Shown piece after piece: positions 51,890-64,000 of a stretch of DNA of 64,000 nucleotides. Both the position numbers and the translations under genes were made by a program. The DNA comes from Branchiostoma floridae. Its lineage: Eukaryota; Chordata; Leptocardii; Amphioxiformes; Branchiostomatidae. The stretch is from contig NC_049996.1 in the NCBI RefSeq assembly GCF_000003815.2, forward strand, positions 16,658,930 to 16,722,929, in the 5' to 3' direction. Under the pieces are notes generated by a model. The model saw nothing but the letters and a program-made list of their open reading frames with translations. It searched no databases and had not been told where the DNA came from. Every line of letters starts with the position of its first letter. Within the stretch, counting starts at the first letter, position 1.

Positions 51890-52080
51890 CTAAACTCTAA
51901 GCAGATCCTACGTACAGTGACATAAGATAGTATCTTGACCTGGCCAATTGGAAGGGAGTATGGCCGACGAAGGAGTCTCATTACCTAATGGACGGTGGCT
52001 AATGGACTTGGCTGTACTATCTGTTACAAAGATACGACGATGATGCACCTTAGGATCTGCTTTGAGATTTGCTACGGAGT
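51890..52080. mobile_element. CCAAGCAG-family foldback, degraded
   Basis: The left 'ctaagcagatcctacgtaca' and right 'ccttaggatctgctttgaga' ends are inverted, with 'ataagatagtatc' inside the left arm. No target duplication is seen. Confidence 0.6.
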
Positions 52081-52111
52081 CGGTTCTGGACGTGCGGTAC
52101 TGTATATAGAC

Positions 52112-52230
52112 TTATTATAGTGCAGTGGTAAGGCCATTCCCCCTCTGGACTGTGATTTCAGATCCCGCCCACTGTTGCCACCTCACACATGACATGTACG
52201 CTGCTGTTGTCCAGTGTTCACTGTATAACG
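52112..52230 (+). mobile_element. Possible tRNA-derived SINE head
   Basis: 'tagtgcagtggtaaggcc' resembles an A box and 'gatttcagatcccgcc' a B box about 30 bases later. No full cloverleaf forms, and the rest has no clear copy in the window. Confidence 0.3.
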
Positions 52231-52599
52231 GAAATCATCTACGGTGATTTCCCCGGTACAATGAACCTGTAAATACTTTAACGTTACATAATTTCAATTT
52301 CAACATCGCCCGATATATATACACATAAACTGATGTAACAGCACATGCACATACGTTCGTCAAAATCATCGCACACTTAACGTTACCACTGAGAGTGAAT
52401 ATGGTGAATACTCGTATGCGCCGAACTACCCCAAAAGCAGGGAGTTTGCTCATAAACTGCAATTTCAATAGAAGTCGACAGGAGCCGATGACAAACCTAG
52501 TCATGGAAAAGGCGTCTTTGCTCACACTAAGTATCCGTGACAAACAAGCAGACAAACAAACATTTGTTGAACGCAATTTTTGTTATTAAAGAGGTTATT

Positions 52600-55500
52600 G
52601 AAAAGTCTCACCAAGTCATTGTTGCAAGGTAGATCGATATATCATAAACATTTTTCTATTTCACTTCTGCGATGATACTTTTGTCGCAATCCAGGTCGCA
52701 ATCACAATAGTTGAACTTATTGACAGTAATGGCGGGTCTTTTAATCGTTACCATGGCAACTATTCAAACGTCGTGTGATCACCGTCTGTCACTGTTTTCC
52801 TCTCGTGTTGACCAGGTGAGAACAGGTAGCACAAAACCAACACCCATTGTCCTGATACCTCTGACGGCGGCACGCTTCAATGGGCTATCAATAGGTGTAT
52901 GTAGCTTTGCCGGGTAACGTCTTAACCCCCACAATTGTAGAATCTTATTAAAGTAACTAGCTCTACTTTTTGCTGACAACTAAACCAAATTTATACAATA
53001 TGTTTCATGTCTATTTTTGTATTGATCATGACAGAAATGTTATGTGTTTTAAGTGAAGTACTGCAGATAAGAATTGATTTGCAGCTGATAGTAGGGGGTG
53101 AGGCGGTTTGCTGGAACAGCATGAGAAGTTTTGTTATGAGAGTACCGCTACACGAGCGGCGAGGAGCGGGAACCGGTTGGGGACAAAACGATGGGAAATA
53201 AGTCTTAGATCTGAGACTCAAGACGCAAAGGGACATCCTTGGAGGTAAGGTGTCGTTGCTAAGGATCTTGTGAGCAACGTCTGTGCGAATCTGAGTGAAT
53301 TGCGTGGTTGTTTGAGCTTTTTTAGCGACTTGTTGTTACGTGTTGTGAGCTAGCGTGTAATACGAACCCTAGTCGGGACGCCGTGAGGGTGTGTATGAGA
53401 GAATATACGATCGGTTTAAAGTTACAACTTTAACTTTTTCGATCGTGCCTTCCTAAAATACATCAGAAACATATTTGTGAACAATATGGAAACTCTTAGA
53501 ACGACAGAGAAGAAACAAAATGTCTAACATTTGGGTGTGAAATTTGGTTGTGGTCCTTGAAAGGGTATCGTGAAAACCCCATGAATGGTCCCATAACATG
53601 GAGGCAAAAAAGTCAAGAAAAGCAGATCAGACGACGTTTTTTTAGTCGTGAGTTTTTCTTTCTTATTGTTGGTCCGATCGATCTTGGTCACCTCAGATGT
53701 TTTAGAGTGTGCATTTTCCTTCATTACAGTGCCGGCGAAAAATGTGATTTTTAAATTTCTGTGGTGAAAAGAAGTTGGAAAGTTGTAAATTTTTTTACGA
53801 GGGGGAGGGGGGTTGGTTGTCAGGTCTCAGAACTTGCAACAACATCAAAATAATTTATTTGTGTTTCCAACGTGTTACCTCCATAAAGGGCCTAACATAC
53901 TTACCACAGATTAAGCCATAGTGGCATAGATGTTGCTCGTTGATGCTCGCTGAAATAGCATGCCTTACGAGTTTTGATTAGAAATAAATAATTCAGGGAT
54001 TTTAACAATAGTTCCAGGAAATATGGAGTTCTGAGGTGGGCAAAATGTGTAAAATATGTTGGTGTGTTCTTGTCTGATAAAAACAAATTATGTGAGGAGG
54101 TTGCTCAGGGAATTATCATGAAGAAAAAACAACAACACAGAAAGTAAGTCATATTGATAATTGTTATGTCATACAGTATATGCAAGAAAACATGGTTATG
54201 GTATAGGTTACATGGTACATGTATAACATCAGCATTGCAACATTTCTACTTACTTCACATAATAACTTGTTACGTTGTTAACGGGAGGTGCCCCAACACG
54301 GTACGCTTTTTCTTGCGCTCAAACTCATGGCGCTCCATCGCTAGTTGCCTGAGAGTGGTCAAATTTTGATGACTGAATTTTTTACACATAGATTTGAACA
54401 ACATACTTGAATAAGAAATGCATTCATGTGGTTCATGAACCTTTCGCGCTGCATGTTACAAGCGGCAAACACTGTGAGACAATTTCGTGTATGTAACCTT
54501 CCAATTTTGTGCTACGCTGGACAGTGTGCCTAACTCGGTACGCTTTTTTTTACATTTTGCTCTCTTCAGAAGTAAGTGGTAAATTTAAGTACACAGAAAA
54601 AAATTAATAATATGATATTTTAGCTTTCTTTTGACAGTAAAATCGTGACTGTATGTACTTCTTGTCTCACATGAAGAAGGCTGTACCTAGAACAATCCAG
54701 CTCATGTTTTTACGGGCAATGGGCTGAATGCACTGATTGTGAATGCCCGACTAAAAAAAACATTACGAAAAAAAAACACCGCTAACATCAACAAAACTCG
54801 GTCTGATTATATGAAAATATCATCTACATCTCTCTATCAAGTCTTATTTTCATAGACAGCACGAATCATTTGTTGCAGTCAAATAAATCTTTGGAGCGTA
54901 CTCTAGTCTGTCACCTTCACGGCCACACTCCCTTGGGAGTACAATGGTGGCAATGTTTATGTCGCTTCCTTTTGGTTGCTTTTCTACTCAACAGACATTT
55001 GAAGACCCATATTCATAGTGTTTTATGGAGCTTTATTTATGTGTATCATGGCAGTTGTGTGACTGCTTGGAAGAGTTCTTATAGTTAGCAACACGAGCCG
55101 CCAATACGCAGAGGCCGGTGACCGCAGTGATTCAGCACTGTCAACATTACTGTTAGAATTCTGTTTTTTTAAAAACATGAAGTAAATATGTTAAAGTATA
55201 CTTGGAATGCAAATTAAAGCTGTGTGCATGGACTTGGTTTATTTACCTTTGTAATCAGCATAGTCAGTGGCAACAAACACGGTGTACTTATGGATAATAA
55301 GATCAGCAAAAAATCCGTTCCGTCTTACGACGGGGACCGTCTTAGGGCGGCCCCCGTTAGTAGCATTTTTAAACAACAGAATATTGTATACAGTTATGCA
55401 TTTGACAGTGTTGAATAATTTGTGTCGCCAAACATTTTTTAATACATGTCACTCTAGCAATGTCTGGCCTAACAATAATTAGTGGTTCGAAAATGAGGGC

Positions 55501-56420
55501 ATTATGGACAGATGGGTTCGATTGGGACACAAATTGTCAAATACTGTTACACTAAGTGATCAGTTCTGAGTAGTACCAAGTGTGCAATGATAAGCAATAT
55601 CTGTCAGAGGTATTAGGGTCTAGAATTGCACATAAGGCATAGCCAATAATTTTTCTGGTTCTTGGTCTAAAATGATAAACAAGAAGAAATTAAAGTTTTA
55701 AGCCATTCCCTCCTTTTGAGCCTATAACTACTGCAACTATTACTAGCAATGCTAGTCTAGCATTTATCTTAATCTATAAAACACAAGTCTTCAGTTTTCC
55801 ACTTGGTAGAACCAATTTAAACTCGCGTACATATGTTTGGGTCAACTGACACAAATAACAAAGGAAAAGCAATGTGTCTGCATCCCTGCCCAAAGCTCCC
55901 TCATACTAGGGAACCCTGGCTTTACGTCACCATCTGAAATTAGGAACACAATCCTTTACAACATTTGGGGGCTGGGGCTGACCTGGGATTAAACACCGCA
56001 AAACCAATCCACAGAATTTGATCCATAAAATGTTATGGCCAAATAAAATGGCGACACACTAGTCCTCATTGCATGTCCCAACAACCAAGAAACTGAGTTA
56101 CTTTTGCCGAAAAGTGAATGCCTCTCATTGCATTAGGATTAGAGTGTGAATGGGCTGATATGCATGCTCAGTGCAAACACATTCCTGATTACCCATTTGT
56201 ACCTGCGTGATAACAAAATGCACAGCTAGCGGTAATTTCCTGAAGTGGCCTGTTTGTGTTGAGTGCTTTGCCTCCAAGGTCATTTACATAATTGCACACT
56301 CTGTTGGGTTTGTACATGGTTTGTATGTTGGGTAGGGGGAACCAGATATATCCATACACTGATACAGATGTACAAATGTATTGAACTGCTCAGTAACCTC
56401 GGAAATATCTATATATGTGT
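52600..56420. other. Intergenic, no gene recognised
   Basis: AT-rich sequence with only short, unconserved frames. A word pair 'cacggtacgctttttc' (54297) and 'tcggtacgctttttt' (54535) hints at an unlabelled repeat about 240 bp apart. Nothing else stands out. Confidence 0.35.
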
Positions 56421-56426
56421 ATACAG

Positions 56427-56763
56427 GGCTCGAAATACTTTTTTCTGACTACCTGCACTGGTGCAGGTAACACTGAAAATTACCTGCACCAGACAAATTT
56501 TACCTGCACCACTCTAAAGTTATGAAGTATGGATCATACTAAAATTGTTCAGGAACCATTGCTATTTCATCTTCTATACTTTATAGGTGGTAACAGTCAA
56601 TGCAGCTAAGAACAATCCACATACACTTACATCATATGACATCAATGTATAAAACCCAGTACATGGACCAGTGCAGGTTAGGTGCAGGTAGACATCAGAA
56701 ATACCTACACAGCTCCAATTTTACCTGCACTAACCTGCATATGCAGGTAGTAATTCGAGCCCT
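56427..56763. mobile_element. hAT-like MITE ('cagggctcgaaata' ends), copy 1
   Basis: The left end is CAGGGCTCGAAATAC and the right end is ATTCGAGCCCTG. The interior is dominated by 'acctgcac' words and their complements. It carries the same interior as copy 2 at 58105 in the opposite orientation. CAGGG-type ends fit hAT elements. An 8-bp target duplication is not clean. Confidence 0.75.
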
Positions 56764-58104
56764 GGTATATAAAGTGCCTCTGTTAGTCAATATTGAGAAA
56801 TGACCATGGCAAAAACCTAATGAAAAGGGAGAATTACTTATAAATATTAAAAGAAACTGTATTTGTTTTCTCTGAGTCTGAAGCCCTTGACTAGTTTGAG
56901 GTGCATCGGTTCTATTTACTATAATTTAGTGTTCAGATGTATCACTTTTGTTGTGGGCAACCTTTATGCAAATTATGCAACTACATAGTAACATGTATAT
57001 TCTTACTAGAATTTGTATTTTACACTTACAATTTCACATTTACAGTAGTGTACAGTACAGTTAAGTTACATTTCAATTAATATCAACTTTCATCATTGTA
57101 GAAACACAAAATGGATGTAGTATGTCATAGCAAAGCTCAAACTGCCATCATGCCAGAACTATCCCCTATGTTTGGTTTGGTTTGTTCTTTATATCACGCT
57201 GTATTTGCTCCTACTAAGATGTTCGAAGTGTGTCGGGATATGTGATGCCCCTGGTATGTTTGGGTTCACATTCCAATATCCTGACCCAACTTCCCCTAAT
57301 TCTAAGCCCGCTCCTCTCAGACACACACCAAACCGTAACGGGAACAATTTAGACTCACCTGGCCCGTGTGAAACACCTGTCTATCACCTGTCCACTCACC
57401 TGTTCACTTTGTATTCTTTATCCCATACCATGGTTTCCTTATTCAAATTAGGTCACATGTATTTAGTGGGTTCACAAAAAGTCTTTTCAGTAGGTTTTAC
57501 ACAACACTGGTGTTAAAAACATGCCCTTGACTGCGACTGCAAGAGTGAATATTTGAAATTTTTCTGGAGTGAGTTTGTTACCAAGAGTACACACAATGTA
57601 GGTGTAAAGCTGTCACTCTTTTGTCAATCTTCCAAGATCAGTTTGTACAAGAAAGTTGCACTGTACGTGGCTGATGTTTTTCAGGTTTGTAGTTTTTCAC
57701 TTTGAGAGCAAAAAATTATTTATTTATTTTTATTATTAATTTATAGTATTTATATACTGTAAGTGTGCATGGCCCTTTTATCTTTGGACAACAACGAGCG
57801 TTTAAACCTTGCGCTCTTTCAAACTTTGCATATTTACTTAAGCCATTGGAAGTATATGTATACAGACACTGCAGATTAAACGATGCAAGAGTTAATTCAA
57901 CTCACCCTGATCTTGGAATATTCGTTATTTAATTAAACAAGTTCAGGTTCACATGAGAGTCCTTCAATGCCCCATTTAGAAACACTGCCCTTAACAGTGG
58001 CTGCCTGAGTGAATAATTGAAATTTTTCTGGAGTGAGGTGGTTGCCCGGTAGACACAGACTGAGTATATACACATGTCTACATGTGCATGTAAAGGTAAC
58101 AGCA

Positions 58105-58441
58105 GGGCTCGAAATACCACCTGCATATGCAGGTTAGTGCAGGTAAAATTGGAGCTGTGCAGGTATTTCTGGTGTCTACCTACACCTTACCTGCACTGGT
58201 GCATGTACTGGGTTTTATACATAAAAATCCTATATAGGTGTATGTGCATTGTTATTAGCTGCATTGACTGTTACGACCTATAAAGTATAAAAGAAAAAAT
58301 AGCAATGTTTCCTGAACAGTTTTGGTATGATCCATACTTCCAAAATTCAGAGTGGTGCAGGTAAAATTTGTCTGGTGCAGGTAATGGTAAATGTTTCCTG
58401 CACCAGTGCAAGTATGCAAAAAAAAAAGTATTTCGAGCCCT
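58105..58441. mobile_element. hAT-like MITE, copy 2 (inverted relative to copy 1)
   Basis: The ends are CAGGGCTCGAAATACC and GTATTTCGAGCCCTG. 'tacctgcactggtgca' and 'aatgtttcctgcacc' type words are shared with copy 1. About 30 bp of flank ('gagtatatacacatgtctac') is directly repeated on both sides. Confidence 0.75.
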
Positions 58442-58477
58442 GGAGTATATATACACATGTCTACGTGTGCATGTGTA

Positions 58478-59082
58478 CCGTATATTCTCGAATAAAGTAC
58501 GCACCCCAATTAAAGTACGCACCCCTGATTTTGGACAAGTCTTAGACAGATCTTTGGGACTGAAAGGTAAAATGGAAAAACTCAAATAAAGTACGCACCC
58601 CTTCTCCACCAGTTTTGAACAGACCTTTAACTAAATAAATTAGAATTTATGATGTTTTCCCCAGGTCATTTTGCATAAAATAACCTGGGTTTACACTGTC
58701 ATTGTCTCTATAAACTTGTGAATTGCCTGCTGCAAATTATAAAAATCACTGAGAACTGGTAGAAGAAATCAGGCAAAACCAGTTGTACAAGTCAAAGTCA
58801 CTAACTCAAAAGGATTGTATGCAAATGCCACTGTTAATATGTAAATCATGTTAAGACAATTTCTTTGTTTCATGTTTAGACAACTTCAAGACAACAACAA
58901 TGTGTATGTTTTGAAACATTACTAGAAGTGTAGCTCCACCTTGCTTTATTTTAGGCTTTTCTTACCATTTATCTGTGCAGTAACCTCAAATAAAGTACGC
59001 ACCCCAACTTTGGCAACAACTTGTACCACCTTTTCAATTTTGAAAAGTTAAAAAAGTGCGTACTTTATTCGAGAATATACGG
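58478..59082. mobile_element. 605-bp DNA transposon remnant with TA-flanked inverted repeats
   Basis: The left end is CCGTATATTCTCGAATAAAG followed by tacgcacccc; the right end is gtgcgtactttattcgagaa then TATACGG. TA flanks both sides (58476-58477 and 59083-59084). 'aaagtacgcacccc' is repeated internally at 58512, 58590 and 58992. No transposase is encoded, so it is a non-autonomous Tc1/mariner-like element. Confidence 0.75.
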
Positions 59083-60784
59083 TAATACAGGAAAATAACA
59101 ATACAAGTCAGGTTCTTCATTTCTGTGCTCTATTGACATTGTGACTGCTGAAAGCTTTTGTGGGCTAAATCTGTATTAAATTCTGAAGTGGCTTTCTTAT
59201 TGTGGAGATCTTTTTTTAATTTCTACAAAAACTATATTCCCTTGGTTGGACGTCTGCCAAAATGGCAACAGAAAGTAACCACATTCTATTTTTACCTTTC
59301 CTAGGTTCTGTAACTTGATATTGTAAATATTCCAAAGGGAAAAATGTTTTAGAAAACTCGACCTAATCCAAAAGGGGCTCAGAGTTCCTTGACCTAGTCC
59401 AAAAGCAGGTACAAATGTATATGTGTACAGTATCTGTAACTGTGTCTTAGTTCCCTTACAGTTACAATTGGCAAACACCTGTCTTTAAGTAAACATGTCA
59501 CTGAAAAGAATCAAAGCTTTCCAAAGAAACTGTGTCAATCTAACCAGGCCTGCCCAACCAGGATTTCAACTTCTGTACTTGCAACTTTTGGGTTAACTTT
59601 GTGTTTCATTTTTTAACCCTTTCCATGCTAAGGTAACCCATTTGTACCAAATCTGTATTGGTCACACTCTTAGGCAGCAAGGAGAAGGATATGTGTGTTC
59701 AGTAAGAATCTTTTCTTCTTTTTCACAGTTCCAAAACCCTCGCATTCTTTAACAGTTTAAATGCAATTATAAGTCGAAGTAAGCAATGTGTTGAATGACA
59801 GTTATAAACTCCAACATCAAATACAGTTAATCTAAAAACTAGAGTAAAGTTAACCAGAGTTCATTATTCTGAACTTTTGACTCTATAATTAACATCTAGG
59901 TGTATCAATATTCCATCCTACAAGGCTACTACCCAGTACTGTGTACACAACTGAGGTAACTCAGCAAACAGCAAGTTTACCCCGTGTTTGGTTTGCGATA
60001 AGTGTTCAAAGGAAGGGGACTTTGTACTTGTGAGGGTTTTTCTGTTGAAAGATGTTCAGATAAAACCATAACAAAGGTGCAGTGGCTGTTTCCTGGTTAC
60101 ATTGAGCATGAGTTAGAAAAGCAGTCAGTAAAACCATTACACAGTGTACTTATACTTGAGGAATCAGATCTTGGAGGTCGCCTTCTTCTTTCTGTAAATA
60201 CAAAAAGGTTCTGCGTTCTGTAAATGTTTTGGCCAGTTTCAACAACCTGTTTGCTGCCTTCTTCAGTGCAAAGCAGACTAATGTCTTGCTGTCAAAGCAT
60301 AGAAAATTAAGGCATGTTACAATACTCTTCACTTATAAGACATCGTGCCTGGCTAAGTATGTATCATCAGCAACTGCAAACTATTTTGGCTAGAACTTAT
60401 AGGAGAACCTGGGAGTACTTTTGTTGAAGAAAGAAAGAAAGAAAGAAAACACTTCAAAATTGGTGAATACAAAAGAAATGTCAAGCATTGCAGATGTTTC
60501 TTCTCTCTTTCTTCCAGCCAACACACACAGAGTAAATGTCACGGAGCAAACTTCCCAGTCCCAGTTCCAGACGTGTAAATTTGCTTGTGTGTTCTTGTAC
60601 AAATATTGTGGCTGTCTGCTCCTATTGTCAAGGGTTTTTAATTAGATGTTAATGAGTTTGTGATGGGGCTGGCTGAGGCTGGAGTTGGCTGTTTGGGCAG
60701 CTGTGGAGGATGCTCAAAGGGAACAAGGAGTTCTTCAACATACCTGAGGAACAATATACGGAGGGGGTCTATGTACATATATAT

Positions 60785-60987
60785 GTCACAGTAGAGATCA
60801 TGATCCAGTAGAATCACTGATTCTCCTAGTAGAGATCGTGATCAGGATCTGGCTGGTGTGTTACGCCGAACGGCGGTTATACCGGCTATATAGAAACAGA
60901 TACAGATCTCTCCTAGGACCAACTCCGATCGCGATCTCTCCTAGGAGAATCGGTGATTCTACTGGATCGTGATCTCTACTGTGACAT
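60785..60987. mobile_element. Foldback MITE carrying a retroposon-tail segment in its loop
   Basis: The left arm 'tgtcacagtagagatcatga' plus 'tccagtagaatcactgattc' and the right arm 'gaatcggtgattctactgga' plus 'tcgtgatctctactgtgaca' are about 50-bp inverted repeats. The loop (60858-60905) holds 'tggtgtgttacgccgaacgg', a repeat tail also found at 7829-7882. A nested insertion or capture is likely. Confidence 0.75.
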
Positions 60988-62124
60988 ATACACCTATATG
61001 TACCTACATATTGTGAGGAACTGACTGTCATTCTGTATGTCAGGTATTTACAAATAAGTCACATGCAGTTAAAGTACTGATATATTCCAACATCCAATAC
61101 TTCTCTGTAGGTTTCACATACATGTGCAGGGCTCAAAATATTTTCGTTTCTGCACATAAAAATATCATGCCATGGCTTCATTTTTTCAGGTTGCTGATCG
61201 CTAGTGATTTCGGCAGCCTCAAAATCAAAATCATTTATGCAAATAGCAGGTGTGCAAGTCCTAATATACAGGGTTATACATGTTAAGTGCACTTCAAAAA
61301 GAAATTGTGTTTCAGAGTAAAAATTCCATTTCTTTTGTATTATGCCACTCCTAAAACCAAAACTGCAAAAGCATGAAAATATCAAGTTTTAGCGAAAGCT
61401 GATAGGAGGCATTTCTTTCCAGGCCAAGGAATGCTTGCAAAACCTTAAGATAATGATAACTTTTTAGCTATTCTTTGAACAGTCAGATTATATAACAGAA
61501 AATCAAACTTATAGCTTGTACAAGTCCAGCTCACTTCCTGATTCTGGACTAGTCTATTCTGTAAGAGGGGTGAACAGGATGTTCCTGTCCAACAATAGAT
61601 TCTGGCTGGCCTTGTTAGTTCAGGTCACTTCACACCTTTGTTGCCTTGGGAGTTATAGTTTAAGTGCTGTGTTACACCCATTGCTGAATGCTAACATGTA
61701 CAAATACAGCTGTCTGTAGGGGAGGAAGCATTAACAACTGTGGAAGGGTGGCATCACTGGCATGTATAGGGGAAAACCATCAAAACATGGTGGAGGACAA
61801 TCTTACTCCTTGGTATCATTGTAAATGTGCATATTTCTGTCAATATTGTTTTTGGCTTGAAGACTCTCAATTTTTTTGGTTCTTGAAAACAAAAACAAAA
61901 ACAAATTATGATTTAAGACAGTTTGAACTTTTTGAAAATTGTATTTTTTGTAGTTATATGTTCATCTTTGCATTGTATTTTTCATGGAATCCAAAGGGAA
62001 AATATATATTTGATAAGTTTTTTTGGTCTAATACAGGATACAAGAAAAGATCTGGTGCTTTTGACAGTGTAGAACTCATCATCACCATCACCCAGACGGT
62101 AACTATGACAACAGTATAGTAACC

Positions 62125-62625
62125 ATGGCAACAGCAACCGTGCCCAGAAGACCGGCAGGTCATAGCCAGAATGGTAGCATGGGGCGCCGGAAGGAACATT
62201 CCTCCCACCGTAGCAGTTACCCCCCGCGGAATGTCAGCGGGTCCAGAAGTCCCATGTACCTGCCGTCATCGCCGGGAGAAGACGACGTCTTCACGTTTCC
62301 AGACACCGCGAGCTCGCGCAGCGCCCACAGCAGGAGTGAGACATCCCTCCTAAGGAAGCCTATCAACCACCAAGGACCCTTAAGACACAGCCAGGGCTCC
62401 TTGAGACCCACCCAAGGTGTCTTGAAGTTTGCCCAACAGCCTGCGCACCTCAGTAAGGGTCCTTACGAGTCCTGGAGCACCTTAAGGACCGCCCAAGGAG
62501 CTGGCACCAACAGCGTTTCTTCGTCTGTTCCTCCGAGTTCTATCACCTACCCAACCTCCTCCAAGACGTCTCAAGTCTCTCAAGACTACGCCAGAAGGGA
62601 TGCTCCAAACTTTGTGTCAAATAAG
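62125..62625 (+). CDS. Exon 1 of the Ser/Arg/Pro-rich gene
   Basis: 167 codons from ATG to the donor gtaata; phase 0. It contains loosely repeated QGxLRxxQG units around residues 95-140 (GPLRHSQGSLRPTQGVLK). Confidence 0.6.
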
Positions 62626-63916
62626 GTAATAAGTACATTGTGTTACATTGTGTACAAATAGATTTTAGAAGATATAAACTAATAAAGGGAAGCAATTTTT
62701 TTCAGCTTACATCTCTTCCAACTCTCCCTGTTCTATGGGTTGCGTTTTGATAATGTCCAGTCAACTTCATAAGAATAACTATTGATTGTGTAAACTTTGA
62801 AATTGTCTTTTTAATCATTTTACGCTTGTCGAGAAATAACCTTTTCAAGGAGATACTTTTAGATTAATTAGTTTTAGTAGTTGTTGATCTTGGATTGAAG
62901 TATAGTTTTGTCTAGAGAATCTTTTGGTTTCACGTGTACAACAATCACCTTTTGAAGGAGATAGTTTTAGAAGTGTTAGATTGAGTTTACTCAAGTGTTT
63001 TTGATAGATCTTGGATTGAAGTATAGTTTTGTCCAGAGAATCTTTTGGTTTCTAATGTGCAACAATCTCTTTCTCCTCAGTACCATGACCCCAGGAGTCC
63101 AAGAAGACCTGTCACCCGATCCCAGTCTCCTCCTGCTCCCAGATCCATCTCAAGTTCAACCAGGCGCTCCCCCAGCCCCAAGGCTCTGTCCAACTCCGGA
63201 AGGAGCTCCTCGAGTCCCAAGGAGAACTCCAACTCCCTAAGACACGCGTCTCAGAATGCTGTGGGAAGAAAGAGCCCAGCGCCCGCCAACGTTAATACTG
63301 CTGACAGAAAGGCTGCTGAAAAAGGATGTAAGTACTAGCACTACTACCGTAAAGGCAGAATTGTTTGCGGCCGTTTTATGTTCGCAGTTTTCATGGTGGC
63401 CTACCTACGTACCTACCTAGTCCCTTGACCTCCAGGTCGTTGGGGGGACATGGTAGCCATGAAGATCGAGAGTTGTCTCCATGTCCGTCTTTCCCTAGCC
63501 AGGGTTATTCTCTCCTGTAGGTGGCCACTTCATGGTTGCCACTTCACCGTTAATTTAAAACCACCGCAAACATTTTTCTATTATAGTACAATGTATGAGA
63601 CTACAGTCTATGGCTGTGTTTCTAGTCATAGACAGAATGTTGATTTTTCAGTTCAGCATTTTTTAAAAATCTGATAAACAAACAAGTGATATTATGGTGA
63701 GCCTAGCTTGCAGATTATTGTATCTATATCTTCAGTGATCTAATTTCTTACCTTACTAGTTCTGTGAAACAAGTTTAATTCAAGTTATAGCTTGAAATGT
63801 TACTTTGTTGACATGTACACATGCTGACTGTTACTATCTCCCTTCTCCCGCAGTGCCTAAGATGCCGGCATCTGCTGTGGAAGTTGTCCTGAGAAAGAGA
63901 ATCTGTTTCTTGTCAG
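62125..63916 (+). CDS. N-terminal exons of a Ser/Arg/Pro-rich protein (partial)
   Basis: Three joined exons with matching phases: 62125-62625, 63081-63327 and 63854-63916, continuing off the window after a gtgggt donor. The product so far is rich in Ser, Arg and Pro, with SRSP and RSPSPK-like motifs and basic clusters, and probably disordered. No enzyme or binding domain is seen. The composition would suit a cytoskeletal or microtubule-associated protein, a splicing-related protein or a signalling scaffold, and I cannot choose. The ATG at 62125 is in good context (accATGG), and upstream frames are closed by a TGA near 62061. An acceptor at 62036 could begin the exon with a short 5' UTR. Confidence 0.6.
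63081..63327 (+). CDS. Exon 2 of the Ser/Arg/Pro-rich gene
   Basis: Acceptor tttctcctcag and donor gtaagt. It reads YHDPRSPRRPVTRSQSPPAP and then a run of SS/SP repeats. It ends in phase 1. Confidence 0.7.
63854..63916 (+). CDS. Exon 3 of the Ser/Arg/Pro-rich gene
   Basis: Acceptor ttctcccgcag and donor gtgggt. It reads LPKMPASAVEVVLRKRICFL and ends in phase 1. This is the first segment here that looks ordered. Confidence 0.65.
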
Positions 63917-64000
63917 GTGGGTGTCTCAAGAAGTTGTTGCTTTGCTTGTTTTGATGGTGTAACCATTTAAGAATTCTGGTGACACAGTACACCAGCGCAT

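Noticed and set aside
57172-57516. 114-residue plus-strand frame
   Set aside because: Hydrophobic start by chance and no domain or splice context in a repeat-rich intergenic region.

Overview
The window is eukaryotic. Genes are interrupted by GT-AG introns, most of the sequence is intergenic or intronic, there are assembly gaps, and non-LTR retrotransposon remnants, DNA-transposon foldbacks, SINE-like pieces, microsatellites and minisatellites are dense. No prokaryotic gene organisation was seen. The mix of linked C2H2 zinc-finger paralogues with C-x2-C-[DE]-Y-S-[AST] fingers, LDL-receptor class A domains, CR1/jockey/RTE-like LINE debris and abundant 160-190 bp foldback elements suggests an invertebrate deuterostome, most likely a lancelet (Branchiostoma). 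That assignment is inferred from general family knowledge, not from a search.

Layout. 0-2.4 kb: two degraded LINEs on the minus strand. 3.2-7.2 kb (+): a four-exon gene for a secreted or membrane-attached protein with a signal peptide, about 300 residues of a Glu-Asp-Trp-Gly/Ser repeat, and eight LDL-receptor A-type domains; one base appears to be missing near 4475. 7.4-9.6 kb: a (GA)n tract, a Tigger-like MITE and a hAT-like element with an 8-bp target duplication. 10.05-11.7 kb (+): a 17-finger C2H2 protein. 16.0-17.66 kb (+): a second, paralogous gene with at least 19 fingers, its 5' part in a gap and a two-base frame break near 16860. Similar blocks at about 8.5 and 13.5 kb suggest the pair arose by duplication with upstream sequence. 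19-31 kb: repeats only, including foldbacks, a 40-bp minisatellite and a (CA)n tract.

31.6-50.8 kb (+): a long gene that I join from seven exons (about 1215 codons). A disordered, charged, internally repeated N-terminal exon of about 780 codons is followed after a 12.8-kb repeat-filled intron by six small exons ending in a leucine-rich-repeat domain. The exon phases all agree, but the join across the large intron is an inference. The large intron holds a 30-bp, a 47-bp and a 17-bp minisatellite, nested MITEs and a LINE 3' end. 51-62 kb: repeats, including two inverted hAT-like elements and a 605-bp element with TA-flanked terminal inverted repeats. 62.1-63.9 kb (+): the first three coding exons seen of a Ser/Arg/Pro-rich protein that continues off the right edge.

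The genes do not form an evident pathway. The most notable structures are the acidic tryptophan repeat protein, the duplicated zinc-finger locus, the related foldback families (some with 9-bp target duplications, one nested in a Tigger-like MITE inside a tandem duplication), minisatellites that look derived from foldback ends, decayed copies of exon starts just upstream of two successive LRR exons, and several hammerhead-ribozyme-like motifs.
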